Assembly: GCF_004197395.1 (NCBI RefSeq)
Contig: NZ_SELS01000062.1
Span: forward strand, 1-45,059
Origin: Paraburkholderia sp. UYCP14C
GTDB lineage: Bacteria > Pseudomonadota > Gammaproteobacteria > Burkholderiales > Burkholderiaceae
Direction: 5' to 3'
Length of the DNA: 45,059 nt
This document shows, one piece after another, positions 18,585-26,095 of this stretch. The translations under genes were made by a program, and so were the position numbers. The notes beneath the pieces were generated by a model, which was not told the origin of the DNA, made no database searches, and saw only the letters and a program-made list of their open reading frames with translations. Positions within the stretch are counted from its first letter, which is position 1, and every line of letters starts with the position of its first letter.

Positions 18585-20108
18585 ATGACCGTCATCAAAC
18601 AGGAAGACCTGATTCAGAGCATCGCTGATTCGCTGCAGTACATCAGCTACTACCATCCGCTCGACTACATCGAAGCGCTCGGCCGCGCGTACGAGCTCGA
18701 ACAGAGCCCGGCAGCGAAGGACGCGATCGCGCAGATCCTGACCAACAGCCGCATGTGCGCCGAAGGCAAGCGCCCGATCTGCCAGGACACCGGCATCGTC
18801 ACGGTGTTCGTGAAGGTCGGCATGGACGTGCGTTGGGACGGCGCGACGATGAGCGTCACCGACATGATCAACGAAGGCGTGCGCCGCGGTTACCTGAACC
18901 CGGACAACGTGCTGCGCGCATCGATCGTGAGCCCGCCCGAAGGCGCGCGCAAGAACACCAAAGACAACACGCCGGCCGTGATCCACTACGAGATCGTGCC
19001 GGGCAACACCGTCGACGTGCAGGTCGCGGCCAAGGGCGGCGGCTCGGAGAACAAGTCGAAGTTCGCGATGCTGAACCCGTCGGATTCGATCGTCGACTGG
19101 ATCCTGAAGACCGTGCCGACGATGGGCGCGGGCTGGTGCCCGCCGGGCATGCTCGGCATCGGCATCGGCGGCACCGCTGAGAAAGCGATGGTGATGGCGA
19201 AGGAATCGCTGATGGACCCGATCGACATTCAGGACGTGATCGCACGCGGTCCGCAGGACTGGATCGAAGAGCTGCGCGTCGAGCTGCACGAGAAGGTCAA
19301 CGCGCTCGGGATCGGCGCGCAGGGTCTCGGCGGTCTGTCGACCGTGCTCGACGTGAAGATCATGGCCGCGCCGACCCACGCCGCGTCCAAGCCGATCGCG
19401 ATCATCCCGAACTGCGCGGCGACGCGCCACGCGCACTTCACGCTCGACGGCTCGGGCGTCGCCAGGCTCGAAGCGCCGTCGCTCGACGCATGGCCGAAGG
19501 TGCACTGGGAGCCGAACACGGAAACCAGCAAGCGCGTCGACCTGAACACGCTGACGCCGGAAGAAGTGGCCGGCTGGAAGCCGGGCCAGACGCTGCTGCT
19601 GTCGGGCAAGATGTTGACCGGCCGCGATGCCGCGCACAAGCGCATCGCCGACATGCTCGCGAAGGGCGAGAAGCTGCCGGTCGATTTCACCAACCGCGTG
19701 ATCTACTACGTCGGTCCGGTCGATCCGGTGCGCGACGAAGCGGTCGGCCCGGCCGGCCCGACCACCGCGACGCGCATGGACAAGTTCACCGAGACGATGC
19801 TCGCGCAAACCGGCCTTATTTCGATGATCGGCAAGGCCGAGCGCGGCCCGGTCGCGATCGAGTCGATCAAGAAGCACAAGGCTGCTTACCTGATGGCCGT
19901 CGGTGGCGCCGCCTACCTCGTGTCGAAGGCGATCCGCAGCGCCAAGGTGCTCGCGTTCGAAGACCTCGGCATGGAAGCAATCTACGAGTTCGACGTGCAG
20001 GATATGCCGGTGACGGTCGCCGTCGATTCGACCGGCACCTCCGTGCACCAGACCGGCCCGAAGGAATGGCAAGCCAAGATCGGCAAGATTCCGGTCGCCA
20101 CGGCTTGA
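18585..20108 (+). CDS. fumA: Fumarate hydratase, class I (iron-sulfur)
   Basis: Cytoplasmic TCA-cycle enzyme interconverting fumarate and malate, 507 residues, single-chain class I type. The N-terminal fumerase domain carries the three cluster cysteines C66 (ICQDTG), C185 (GWCPPG) and C277 (IPNCAAT). The C-terminal domain contains SGKMLTGRDAAHKR and TTATRMDKFTE. The [4Fe-4S] cluster makes it oxygen and iron sensitive, which fits its location beside iron-handling genes, although that may be coincidence. A strong intrinsic terminator follows at 20141. Confidence 0.96.
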   Translation: MTVIKQEDLIQSIADSLQYISYYHPLDYIEALGRAYELEQSPAAKDAIAQILTNSRMCAEGKRPICQDTGIVTVFVKVGMDVRWDGATMSVTDMINEGVRRGYLNPDNVLRASIVSPPEGARKNTKDNTPAVIHYEIVPGNTVDVQVAAKGGGSENKSKFAMLNPSDSIVDWILKTVPTMGAGWCPPGMLGIGIGGTAEKAMVMAKESLMDPIDIQDVIARGPQDWIEELRVELHEKVNALGIGAQGLGGLSTVLDVKIMAAPTHAASKPIAIIPNCAATRHAHFTLDGSGVARLEAPSLDAWPKVHWEPNTETSKRVDLNTLTPEEVAGWKPGQTLLLSGKMLTGRDAAHKRIADMLAKGEKLPVDFTNRVIYYVGPVDPVRDEAVGPAGPTTATRMDKFTETMLAQTGLISMIGKAERGPVAIESIKKHKAAYLMAVGGAAYLVSKAIRSAKVLAFEDLGMEAIYEFDVQDMPVTVAVDSTGTSVHQTGPKEWQAKIGKIPVATA

Positions 20109-20140
20109 TGAGTCGCGATTAACGCCGCTCAGGTCAGTCG

Positions 20141-20170
20141 AAAAGCCGGGACCGCGGTCCCGGCTTTTTT
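20141..20170 (+). terminator. Intrinsic terminator after fumA
   Basis: Inverted repeat AAAAGCCGGGACC (20141-20153) and GGTCCCGGCTTTT (20156-20168), followed by further T residues. It is nearly symmetrical, so it could stop transcription from either side. Confidence 0.92.
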
Positions 20171-20308
20171 ATTGCCGTGCGTCATGCGTGGACAGGACGG
20201 CGCGCGAAGCCAGCAAACCCGGCCAAGAGTTGTGTCGGATTTCTTGGCTTTTTTGGGTGAGGCGTTTATTGTTGTTGGAAATTCAAGGTCCCCGAAAAAG
20301 GAAATAAC

Positions 20309-20788
20309 ATGCAAGGCGACAAGAAAGTCATCGAATATCTGAACGCGCAGCTGAAGAACGAGCTGACCGCGATCAACCAGTACTTCCTGCATGCGCGGAT
20401 GTATGGCCACTGGGGCCTCGAGAAGCTCGGCAAGCACGAGTACGACGAGTCGATCGGCGAAATGAAGCATGCCGATCTGCTGATCGAACGCATCTTCATG
20501 CTCGATGGCCTGCCGAATCTGCAGGACCTGCACAAGCTGCTGATCGGTGAGGAAACCAAAGAGATCCTCGAATGCGATCTGAAGCTCGAACAGGTTTCGC
20601 AAAGCACCTGCAAGGAGGCGATTGCCTACTGCGAATCGGTGCGCGATTTCATCTCGCGCGAAATCTTCGTCACCATTCTCGACGACACCGAAGAGCATAT
20701 CGACTGGCTCGAAACCCAGCTCGACCTGATCGACAAGGTCGGTATCCAGAACTACCAGCAAAGCGCGATGGGCTCGGTCGAGTCCTGA
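20309..20788 (+). CDS. bfr: Bacterioferritin
   Basis: A 159-residue iron-storage protein, expected to form a 24-mer with haem at subunit interfaces. It aligns without gaps to E. coli Bfr through residue 130. Haem ligand Met52 and ferroxidase ligands Glu18, Glu51, His54, Glu94 and His130 are in place. Position 127, Glu in E. coli, is Thr here (LDDTEEH), with Glu at 128 and 129. The family ending ([15 protein letters not shown]...NY) is intact. AAGGA lies upstream of the ATG. No Fur-like operator was seen upstream. Its partner ferredoxin (bfd) is encoded 1.2 kb downstream. Confidence 0.95.
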   Translation: MQGDKKVIEYLNAQLKNELTAINQYFLHARMYGHWGLEKLGKHEYDESIGEMKHADLLIERIFMLDGLPNLQDLHKLLIGEETKEILECDLKLEQVSQSTCKEAIAYCESVRDFISREIFVTILDDTEEHIDWLETQLDLIDKVGIQNYQQSAMGSVES

Positions 20789-20954
20789 TCGAGGCACGCT
20801 GAAACATCCCGCGCGGTGGCAGCACGGCGCCTGCCCGGCAGGCATTCGCGCCGGACCGCAGCGCGCGGGCGATATACTTGCGCGCTTGCTCCTGCATCAC
20901 CCTGGCTTCACCCCTTTTTCGCCGACCGCCACGTCACGCTCGTTTTCTTCGCCT

Positions 20955-21842
20955 ATGCCCGCGCCCTCGCCGTCCCCGACTGTCCGCAGTGTTGCCGCTG
21001 GCGCCGCGTCGCAGGCGCCCATCGGTATTTTCGACTCGGGGCTCGGCGGACTGTCGGTGCTGCGCGCGGTGCGCGCGCAACTGCCTGACGAGGCGCTGCT
21101 GTATGTCGCCGATTCGCTGTACGCGCCCTACGGCGAGCGCGACGACGACTTCATCGCCGACCGCACGCTAGCCATCGGCGAATGGCTCGCCGCACAGGGC
21201 GCGAAGGCACTCGTGGTCGCGTGCAATACGGCGACCGCGCAATCGATCGCGCTGGTGCGCGAAAAGCTGCCGATTCCACTCGTCGGCGTCGAACCGGGCG
21301 TCAAGCCCGCGGCCCTGCAATCGAAAAGCCGCGTCGCCGGCGTGCTGGCGACCCAGGCGACGCTGCGCAGCGCCCGCTTTCAGGGATTGCTCGAACGCTA
21401 CGCCGCCGATTGCCGCTTTCTTTGCCAGCCCGGCTACGGACTCGTGCAGGCGGTCGAGCGCTGCGACGTCGGTTCGGCCGAACTGCGCGCACTCCTGCGC
21501 AGCTACCTTGAACCCATGCTCGACGCGGGCGCCGACACGCTGGTGCTCGGCTGCACTCATTACCCGTTTCTCGATGCGGCGATTCGCGACATCGTCGGCG
21601 AGCGTCTCGCGCTGATCGACACGAGCGTGGCGATCGCGCGCCAGCTTGAACGCGTGCTCGAGCAGCACGGCCTGCGCGCCGCCGCACCGTCCGGGGCCAC
21701 GCCGCTGCCGCGCTTCTACTCCACCGACGACGGCATCCACCAGCAGCAACTGGCCGCCACGCTGCTGCAGATCGAGGCCGCGGTCGAGCAGGTGCTGATA
21801 CCGTCTGCCCGCACCGCCGCGCCGGATTCGCGGGCTGCCTAG
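20955..21842 (+). CDS. murI: Glutamate racemase
   Basis: A 295-residue cytoplasmic enzyme making D-glutamate for peptidoglycan. The N-terminal signature IGIFDSGLGGLSVL is present. The two catalytic cysteines are C90 (VVACNTATA) and C200 (VLGCTHYPF). The ATG at 20955 gives MPAPSPSPTV with a short Pro/Ser-rich lead. An upstream in-frame start at 20886 would add 23 unconserved residues and is not used. The length is slightly above the family norm (about 265-285), owing to the lead and the C-terminal tail. Confidence 0.94.
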   Translation: MPAPSPSPTVRSVAAGAASQAPIGIFDSGLGGLSVLRAVRAQLPDEALLYVADSLYAPYGERDDDFIADRTLAIGEWLAAQGAKALVVACNTATAQSIALVREKLPIPLVGVEPGVKPAALQSKSRVAGVLATQATLRSARFQGLLERYAADCRFLCQPGYGLVQAVERCDVGSAELRALLRSYLEPMLDAGADTLVLGCTHYPFLDAAIRDIVGERLALIDTSVAIARQLERVLEQHGLRAAAPSGATPLPRFYSTDDGIHQQQLAATLLQIEAAVEQVLIPSARTAAPDSRAA

Positions 21843-21952
21843 AAGCGGCAATCCACGCGCGCGACGCGCCCGCTGGCGCCACGCGCCACCCTTCCCTCCG
21901 ACGAAATCCATTCTAAGAGTCTGGTTTTGTTACAAAAAATCGCACGGGACGC

Positions 21953-21988
21953 TTGCCAAACCGACCAAACAAAATGATAATAATTCGC
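21953..21988 (+). promoter_or_regulatory. Promoter with overlapping Fur-like box ahead of bfd
   Basis: A -35 TTGCCA (21953-21958), a 17-bp spacer and a -10 GATAAT (21976-21981) are read directly. A 19-bp window at 21970-21988 matches 14 of 19 positions of the classic Fur consensus and covers the -10, so iron-bound Fur would block RNA polymerase. This fits the known iron-starvation induction of bfd in other bacteria. Confidence 0.75.
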
Positions 21989-22001
21989 ATTAACGTTAGC
22001 T

Positions 22002-22274
22002 ATGACGCCCGCCATGATCGTCTGTGTCTGCAAATCCGTTTCCGACCGCACCATCCGCTCCTCGATTGCGGACGGCATCGACTCGTTCGACGAGTTGCAG
22101 TTTGAACTCGGCGTCGCCTCGTGCTGCGGCAAATGCGAGGAAACCGTGCGCGACGTGATGTTGCAAAGCGGCGTGTGCGCGAGCCGTTGCGGTGTCGGCA
22201 TGGTCGAGCATCAGCAGGTGCAGAGCGTCGCCGAGGTCGTGCAAGTCACGTTCTACGAGCGCAAGGCGGCCTGA
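22002..22274 (+). CDS. bfd: Bacterioferritin-associated ferredoxin
   Basis: A 90-residue [2Fe-2S] protein of the Bfd/BFD-like family. It delivers electrons to bacterioferritin to release stored iron. The cluster ligands are the Cys-x-Cys near the start (VCVC) and the Cys-x-x-Cys of ASCCGKCEETV, about 32 residues apart, the diagnostic Bfd spacing. The C-terminal half is longer than in E. coli Bfd (64 residues) and adds two more cysteines (VCASRCG). ATG codons at 22002 and 22014 are both possible; the second gives the more typical MIVCVC start. It is expressed from a Fur-type promoter. Confidence 0.93.
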   Translation: MTPAMIVCVCKSVSDRTIRSSIADGIDSFDELQFELGVASCCGKCEETVRDVMLQSGVCASRCGVGMVEHQQVQSVAEVVQVTFYERKAA

Positions 22275-22339
22275 GTTCAGTTTGCGGGGTACGGTGTGAG
22301 CCGGGCCCTCTGCGTCCCGGCGCCCTATGTTTCACTAGC

Positions 22340-22370
22340 ATTTAATGCCACGCTCAAAGCGGCATTGAAT
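22340..22370. repeat. Inverted repeat in the leader upstream of tonB
   Basis: ATTTAATGCC (22340-22349) and GGCATTGAAT (22361-22370) are complementary at 9 of 10 positions across an 11-base spacer. It could be an operator or a leader hairpin for the microprotein/tonB transcript. No known regulator consensus is recognised. Confidence 0.4.
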
Positions 22371-22492
22371 GTCCAGCATGTCTGCAACACAACCGCGGTA
22401 CAGTCCGCCGTACTGCGTTATCCCACTGCCGTCAGCAAGCCAGTATTCGTACCAGCCAGCTACCCCACTCACCCCTTGGAAAGGTGTTCGAG

Positions 22493-22555
22493 ATGGAATT
22501 GCTGATTGGTTTCGTGACTACTTTGTTCATTTCGCTGCTGATTTTCCGAACATGA
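22493..22555 (+). CDS. Candidate 20-residue single-helix membrane microprotein
   Basis: A short reading frame too small for normal gene calling. The ATG at 22493 is preceded, eight bases upstream, by a strong GGAAAGG site (22478-22484), and the frame ends in TGA at 22553-22555. The product begins MELLIGFVTT and continues LFISLLIFRT: one uninterrupted hydrophobic helix with an acidic N-end and a basic C-end. It lies 49 bases ahead of the tonB start on the same strand, and tonB itself has no obvious ribosome site. I infer a membrane peptide possibly co-expressed with, or coupled to, TonB. No family is recognised and expression is unproven. Confidence 0.5.
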   Translation: MELLIGFVTTLFISLLIFRT

Positions 22556-22604
22556 CGATGCCCTGTCCGACGCGCCGCCGTGGCCGCGCGCTGCCACACT
22601 GACC

Positions 22605-23342
22605 ATGCAGGCTCCGCATCCCGTTTCCGCCGGCGCCCCGCTGGCGTCGTCCACCCGACCGAATTCCCGCGCACTGACGGCCACTGCCATGGTGGCCGTG
22701 GTTCACGTCGCGCTGCTCGCCGTGATCATGACGCTGCGCCACGAACCTGCGCCGGTAGCCCTCGAATCGCACGTGATGAGCGCCGAACTGCTGCCGCCCG
22801 CGGCGCTCGCCACGCCGATCGCGCTGCAATCGATCGCACCGCCGCCGCCCCAGCCGACGCCGCCCGTCCATGCGAAGCCGAAAGTCCAGCCGAAGCCGGC
22901 GCCGACGCCCAAGCCGACGCCGACTCCGTTGCCGCAGGCCGCCGCGCCGTCAGCGACGCCGGTCGCGGCACCCGATCCGACGCCACCCGCGCCCGCCGCA
23001 GCTGCGACGCCGCCCGCCGCGGCGACACCCGCGACTGGCAAGCCGACGATGGAGATCAGCGCGCCGAAAAACGTAGCGCACCTCGATTGCAATATCACCC
23101 AGCCCGACTACCCGGCGCTGTCGCGGCGTCGCGGCGAATCGGGCACCGCGTACGTGCACTTCGTGGTCGGTCTGACCGGCAAGCTCGAGAGCATCGAGTT
23201 GAAGAAAAGCAGCGGCTTCAGCCGTCTCGACGACGCCGCGCTCGCCGCCCTGCGCGCAAGTACCTGCAAGCCGTATCTCGAGAACGGTGAGCCCGTCAGG
23301 GCCGCATACACCCAGCCTTACAACTTCAATCTGACCGACTGA
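22605..23342 (+). CDS. tonB: TonB energy-transduction protein
   Basis: A 245-residue inner-membrane-anchored periplasmic protein that couples the proton motive force from ExbBD to TonB-dependent outer-membrane receptors. Visible parts are an N-terminal membrane anchor (about 24-46, ALTATAMVAVVHVALLAVIM), a long Pro/Lys/Ala-rich spacer (about 80-150, many PxP and KP repeats), and a C-terminal TonB domain (about 160-243) with YPALSRRRGESGTAYVHFVV and LRASTCKPYLENG. It is followed by exbB after 28 bases and then exbD, forming a complete TonB motor. Confidence 0.95.
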   Translation: MQAPHPVSAGAPLASSTRPNSRALTATAMVAVVHVALLAVIMTLRHEPAPVALESHVMSAELLPPAALATPIALQSIAPPPPQPTPPVHAKPKVQPKPAPTPKPTPTPLPQAAAPSATPVAAPDPTPPAPAAAATPPAAATPATGKPTMEISAPKNVAHLDCNITQPDYPALSRRRGESGTAYVHFVVGLTGKLESIELKKSSGFSRLDDAALAALRASTCKPYLENGEPVRAAYTQPYNFNLTD

Positions 23343-23370
23343 AGCAAGATTTCAAAAACAAGGAATTGCA

Positions 23371-24102
23371 ATGCAAAACTACGGATTGGCGCACGTGTGG
23401 GCGCAAGGGGATTTCGTGACCCGCAGTATCGCGCTCGCGCTGTTGATCATGTCGGTGATGTCGTGGAGCGTGATCGTCGTCAAGGGCTGGAACGTGATGC
23501 GCCTGAAGCGCCTGACGAAGAACGCCGAACAGGCGTTCTGGCATTCGGACGACCTCGCCGACGGCGTGAAGAAGCTCGGCGGCGGCGCCTCGACACCGCA
23601 TGACAACCCGTTCCTCGCGCTCGCGCTGTCGGGCCAGGAAGCGGCCGACCATCATCACCAGACGCAGCCGCATCTGCATGACCGCATGGACGTGTCGGAC
23701 TGGATCACGCGCTGCCTGAAGGACACGATGGACGAAAGCGTCGCGCGCATGCAGAGCGGTCTCGCGATTCTCGCGTCGATCGGCAGCACCGCGCCGTTCG
23801 TCGGCCTGTTCGGCACCGTCTGGGGCATCTATCACGCGCTGCTCGCGATCGGCGCGAGCGGCCAGTCGTCGATCGACCAGGTCGCCGGCCCGGTCGGCGA
23901 AGCGCTGATCATGACCGCGTTCGGTCTGTTCGTCGCGATTCCGGCAGTGCTGGGCTACAACGCGCTGACGCGCGCCAACAAGGCGATCGTCGCGAAGCTG
24001 AGCCGCTTTGCGCACGGTCTGCATGCGTTCTTCGTGACGGGCGCGCGCCTGTCGTCGATCAAGCGCGGCGACGGTCTGCGTCTCGCGACCCGCGCCAACT
24101 GA
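23371..24102 (+). CDS. exbB: ExbB, MotA/TolQ/ExbB proton channel subunit
   Basis: A 243-residue inner-membrane protein of the TonB-ExbBD motor. It has an N-terminal helix (about 18-38), then a cytoplasmic loop with a His-rich run (DHHHQTQPHLHDR, about 91-103). The conserved LASIGSTAPFVGLFGTVWGI block and the helix pair with GPVGEALIMTAFGLFVAIPA form the proton path. The His-rich loop is worth noting beside iron genes but is not a known functional element. An AAGGAATTGCA ribosome region precedes the ATG. Confidence 0.95.
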   Translation: MQNYGLAHVWAQGDFVTRSIALALLIMSVMSWSVIVVKGWNVMRLKRLTKNAEQAFWHSDDLADGVKKLGGGASTPHDNPFLALALSGQEAADHHHQTQPHLHDRMDVSDWITRCLKDTMDESVARMQSGLAILASIGSTAPFVGLFGTVWGIYHALLAIGASGQSSIDQVAGPVGEALIMTAFGLFVAIPAVLGYNALTRANKAIVAKLSRFAHGLHAFFVTGARLSSIKRGDGLRLATRAN

Positions 24103-24118
24103 TCGACGAGGCATTCCG

Positions 24119-24538
24119 ATGGCAATGAGCCCTTTCGCCGGAGACGATGACGACGGCCTGATGAACGAGATCAACATGACGCCGCTCGTCGACGTGATGC
24201 TGGTTCTGCTGATCGTCTTCATGGTGACGATCCCGGTGATCCGTCACGCGGTCAAGATCGATCTGCCGCACGCGAGCAGTCAGAAGGAAGACACGAAACC
24301 CGCGCAGGTAACGGTGTCGGTCGACGCGGACGGCAACGTGCTGTGGGACGGCACCAAGGTCGACGACGCGGCGCTGGCCGCGAAGATCGCCGCGGCCGCG
24401 CAGGCAAATCCGCAGCCGGAACTGCATCTCGATGCGGACCGCAAGATGCCGTACGAGAAGGTCGCGCAGGTGATGTCCGCCGCGCAGGCAGGCGGGCTGA
24501 CGAAGATCGGTTTCGTTACGCAGCCCAAAGCGAAGTAA
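24119..24538 (+). CDS. exbD: ExbD, TonB-motor stator subunit
   Basis: A 139-residue inner-membrane protein with a single N-terminal helix (about 22-44) and a periplasmic domain. Asp25 in the MTPLVDVMLVLLIVFMV segment aligns exactly with the essential membrane aspartate of E. coli ExbD. The C-terminal part ends with the expected AQAGGLTKIGFVTQP. It lies 16 bases after exbB and the operon closes with a strong terminator at 24608. Confidence 0.95.
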   Translation: MAMSPFAGDDDDGLMNEINMTPLVDVMLVLLIVFMVTIPVIRHAVKIDLPHASSQKEDTKPAQVTVSVDADGNVLWDGTKVDDAALAAKIAAAAQANPQPELHLDADRKMPYEKVAQVMSAAQAGGLTKIGFVTQPKAK

Positions 24539-24607
24539 CCGGTAACGTGGCACGCGGAGCAGGACGCTCGTCCAAGCGAAAAACCCCTTGAAGCAGGGCC
24601 CAAAAGT

Positions 24608-24642
24608 AAAAGGCCTTCATCGTCGGATGAAGGCCTTTTTTT
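24608..24642 (+). terminator. Intrinsic terminator of the tonB-exbBD operon
   Basis: A perfect 14-bp stem (24608-24621 with 24626-24639), a 4-base loop and a T-run to 24642. The A-run on the left means it can also end the short minus-strand gene at 24673. Confidence 0.94.
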
Positions 24643-24672
24643 GTGCGCGCTCGGCGCCTTCGGGCGGCGGGA

Positions 24673-24792
24673 TCATTTGCCATCGGCCGAAGACTGATAG
24701 CTTGTATCACCGCATGCGAGGGCCGTGGTCGACACGGACAACGCGGTCAGCCCTATCAGGCCCGCTATGATAGCGGCCATGAGTTTTCGCAT
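24673..24792 (-). CDS. 39-residue exported peptide, unknown function
   Basis: The minus strand ATG at 24792 is preceded by AAGGAG six bases upstream, a near-ideal ribosome site. The product is a canonical signal peptide (MRKLMAAIIAGLIGLTALSV then STTALA) followed by only about 13 mature residues, CGDTSYQSSADGK. A longer in-frame start at 24873 lacks such a site and would bury the signal. Cleavage at ALA would leave Cys at the mature N-terminus. This resembles a lipobox but has Ala at -3, so lipidation is uncertain. It lies between the exbD terminator and the LysR gene. No family recognised. Confidence 0.65.
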   Translation of the reverse strand: MRKLMAAIIAGLIGLTALSVSTTALACGDTSYQSSADGK

Positions 24793-24944
24793 AGGAGACT
24801 CCTTAGCGAAAGGGATTTCACTATATTCCTGTGCGTGCGCGCATTCAAGCAAACGGCCATTGAAAGTAATCATGACAGGCCACGCTTAAATGCTAAAAAC
24901 GATTTGCGCCGCGCGATAGCGGTGGGCGGCGCAGCGTTTCCGCC

Positions 24945-25973
24945 TTAAGTTGCCACAGCGTCTTTTGAAACCGCCGCCGGTTTAACCACGGAAGCCGCCG
25001 CCACCGATCCTCGCGCCGCCGCTTGCTCCTCGCGCACAGGACACTCGCCCATGATGTGCTTGCCTTCATCCGGATCGAGCATCTCGACCAGATAATCGAC
25101 GAACGCGCGCACGGCCGGCACCATCCCCTGACGCGATACGAACACCGCGTACAACTGCGGCGTCGGAAAACTCCAGCCCGGCATCACGGGCGACAACTGC
25201 CCTGCTCGCAATGCGGCTCCATACATCATCTCGGGCAAGGACGCGATGCCGACGCCGGCCAGCACCGCCTCGCGGATCGTCATCAGATCGGCGGTCACGA
25301 GGCGCGGCTCGTGTTCGTGCGCATGGCGCGTGCCTTCCGGGGAGATCAGGTTGTACACGTGGCGGCCGTCGCTCGTCGGCACGTCGAGTGTTTCGAAGCG
25401 GTTCAGGTCGGCCGGCGTCAGCGGCGGCGCGTTCTGCTGCAGCAGGCTCGGCGCGCCGACCAGCATCTGCTCGGTGCGCCACAGCGGCCGCACGACGATG
25501 TTCGCGTTCTCCGGCGGATCGGAACGCACGCGCAGCGCGACGTCGACCGAATCCTCGAACAGATCGACCACGCGATTGGTCACGCGCATCACAACGCGCA
25601 CCTCCGGATAGCGGTGCATGAACTCCGGCAGGATCGTCGACAGAATCGTCTGCGAGATCGTGACCGGCACGCTGACGCGCACCGTGCCGCGCGGCGACGA
25701 GCGCAGTTGTTGCACGACATTGACCGCCGCCTGCGCTTCGCTGAGCATCGCCTGACAGTGCTGGTAGAACAACTGCCCCGCTTCGGTCAGCGCGAGCTTG
25801 CGAGTGGAACGCTGTAACAGGCGCACGCCGAGCGACGCCTCCAACTCCGTGAGCCGGCGCGAGAGCCGCGACTTCGAGATGCCCAACACCCGCTCGGCGG
25901 CCGAAAATCCGCCATGTTCGACAACCTGCGAAAAGTACATCAGGTCGTTCAGATTGTGTGAATCGATCTTCAT
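24945..25973 (-). CDS. LysR-family transcriptional regulator
   Basis: A 342-residue LTTR. The N-terminal winged helix-turn-helix (residues 1-65) contains FSQVVEHGGFSAAERVLGIS and KSRLSRRLTELEASLGVRLL. The effector-binding domain runs from about 95 to 305. The C-terminus has an extra 30-residue tail rich in Ala/Val with two Cys-containing positions near GKHIMGECPVREEQ, beyond the usual 300 residues. It is transcribed divergently from the pirin gene (122 bp apart), the classic arrangement in which the LysR protein controls the neighbour in response to a ligand. Confidence 0.93.
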   Translation of the reverse strand: MKIDSHNLNDLMYFSQVVEHGGFSAAERVLGISKSRLSRRLTELEASLGVRLLQRSTRKLALTEAGQLFYQHCQAMLSEAQAAVNVVQQLRSSPRGTVRVSVPVTISQTILSTILPEFMHRYPEVRVVMRVTNRVVDLFEDSVDVALRVRSDPPENANIVVRPLWRTEQMLVGAPSLLQQNAPPLTPADLNRFETLDVPTSDGRHVYNLISPEGTRHAHEHEPRLVTADLMTIREAVLAGVGIASLPEMMYGAALRAGQLSPVMPGWSFPTPQLYAVFVSRQGMVPAVRAFVDYLVEMLDPDEGKHIMGECPVREEQAAARGSVAAASVVKPAAVSKDAVAT

Positions 25974-26095
25974 CTCATCGTTCCATTAACAGAACAATCC
26001 ATTGCTGAGGGGCGGCTGGCACCGCGAAAAACGGTCCCTATAATAGCTCCATGTTTCAAAAATAACGCTATTCCCCATTTTTCGAGGTGATATTG

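Noticed and set aside
18579-20072. 497-codon open frame on the minus strand
   Set aside because: Antisense to fumA, same compositional artefact.
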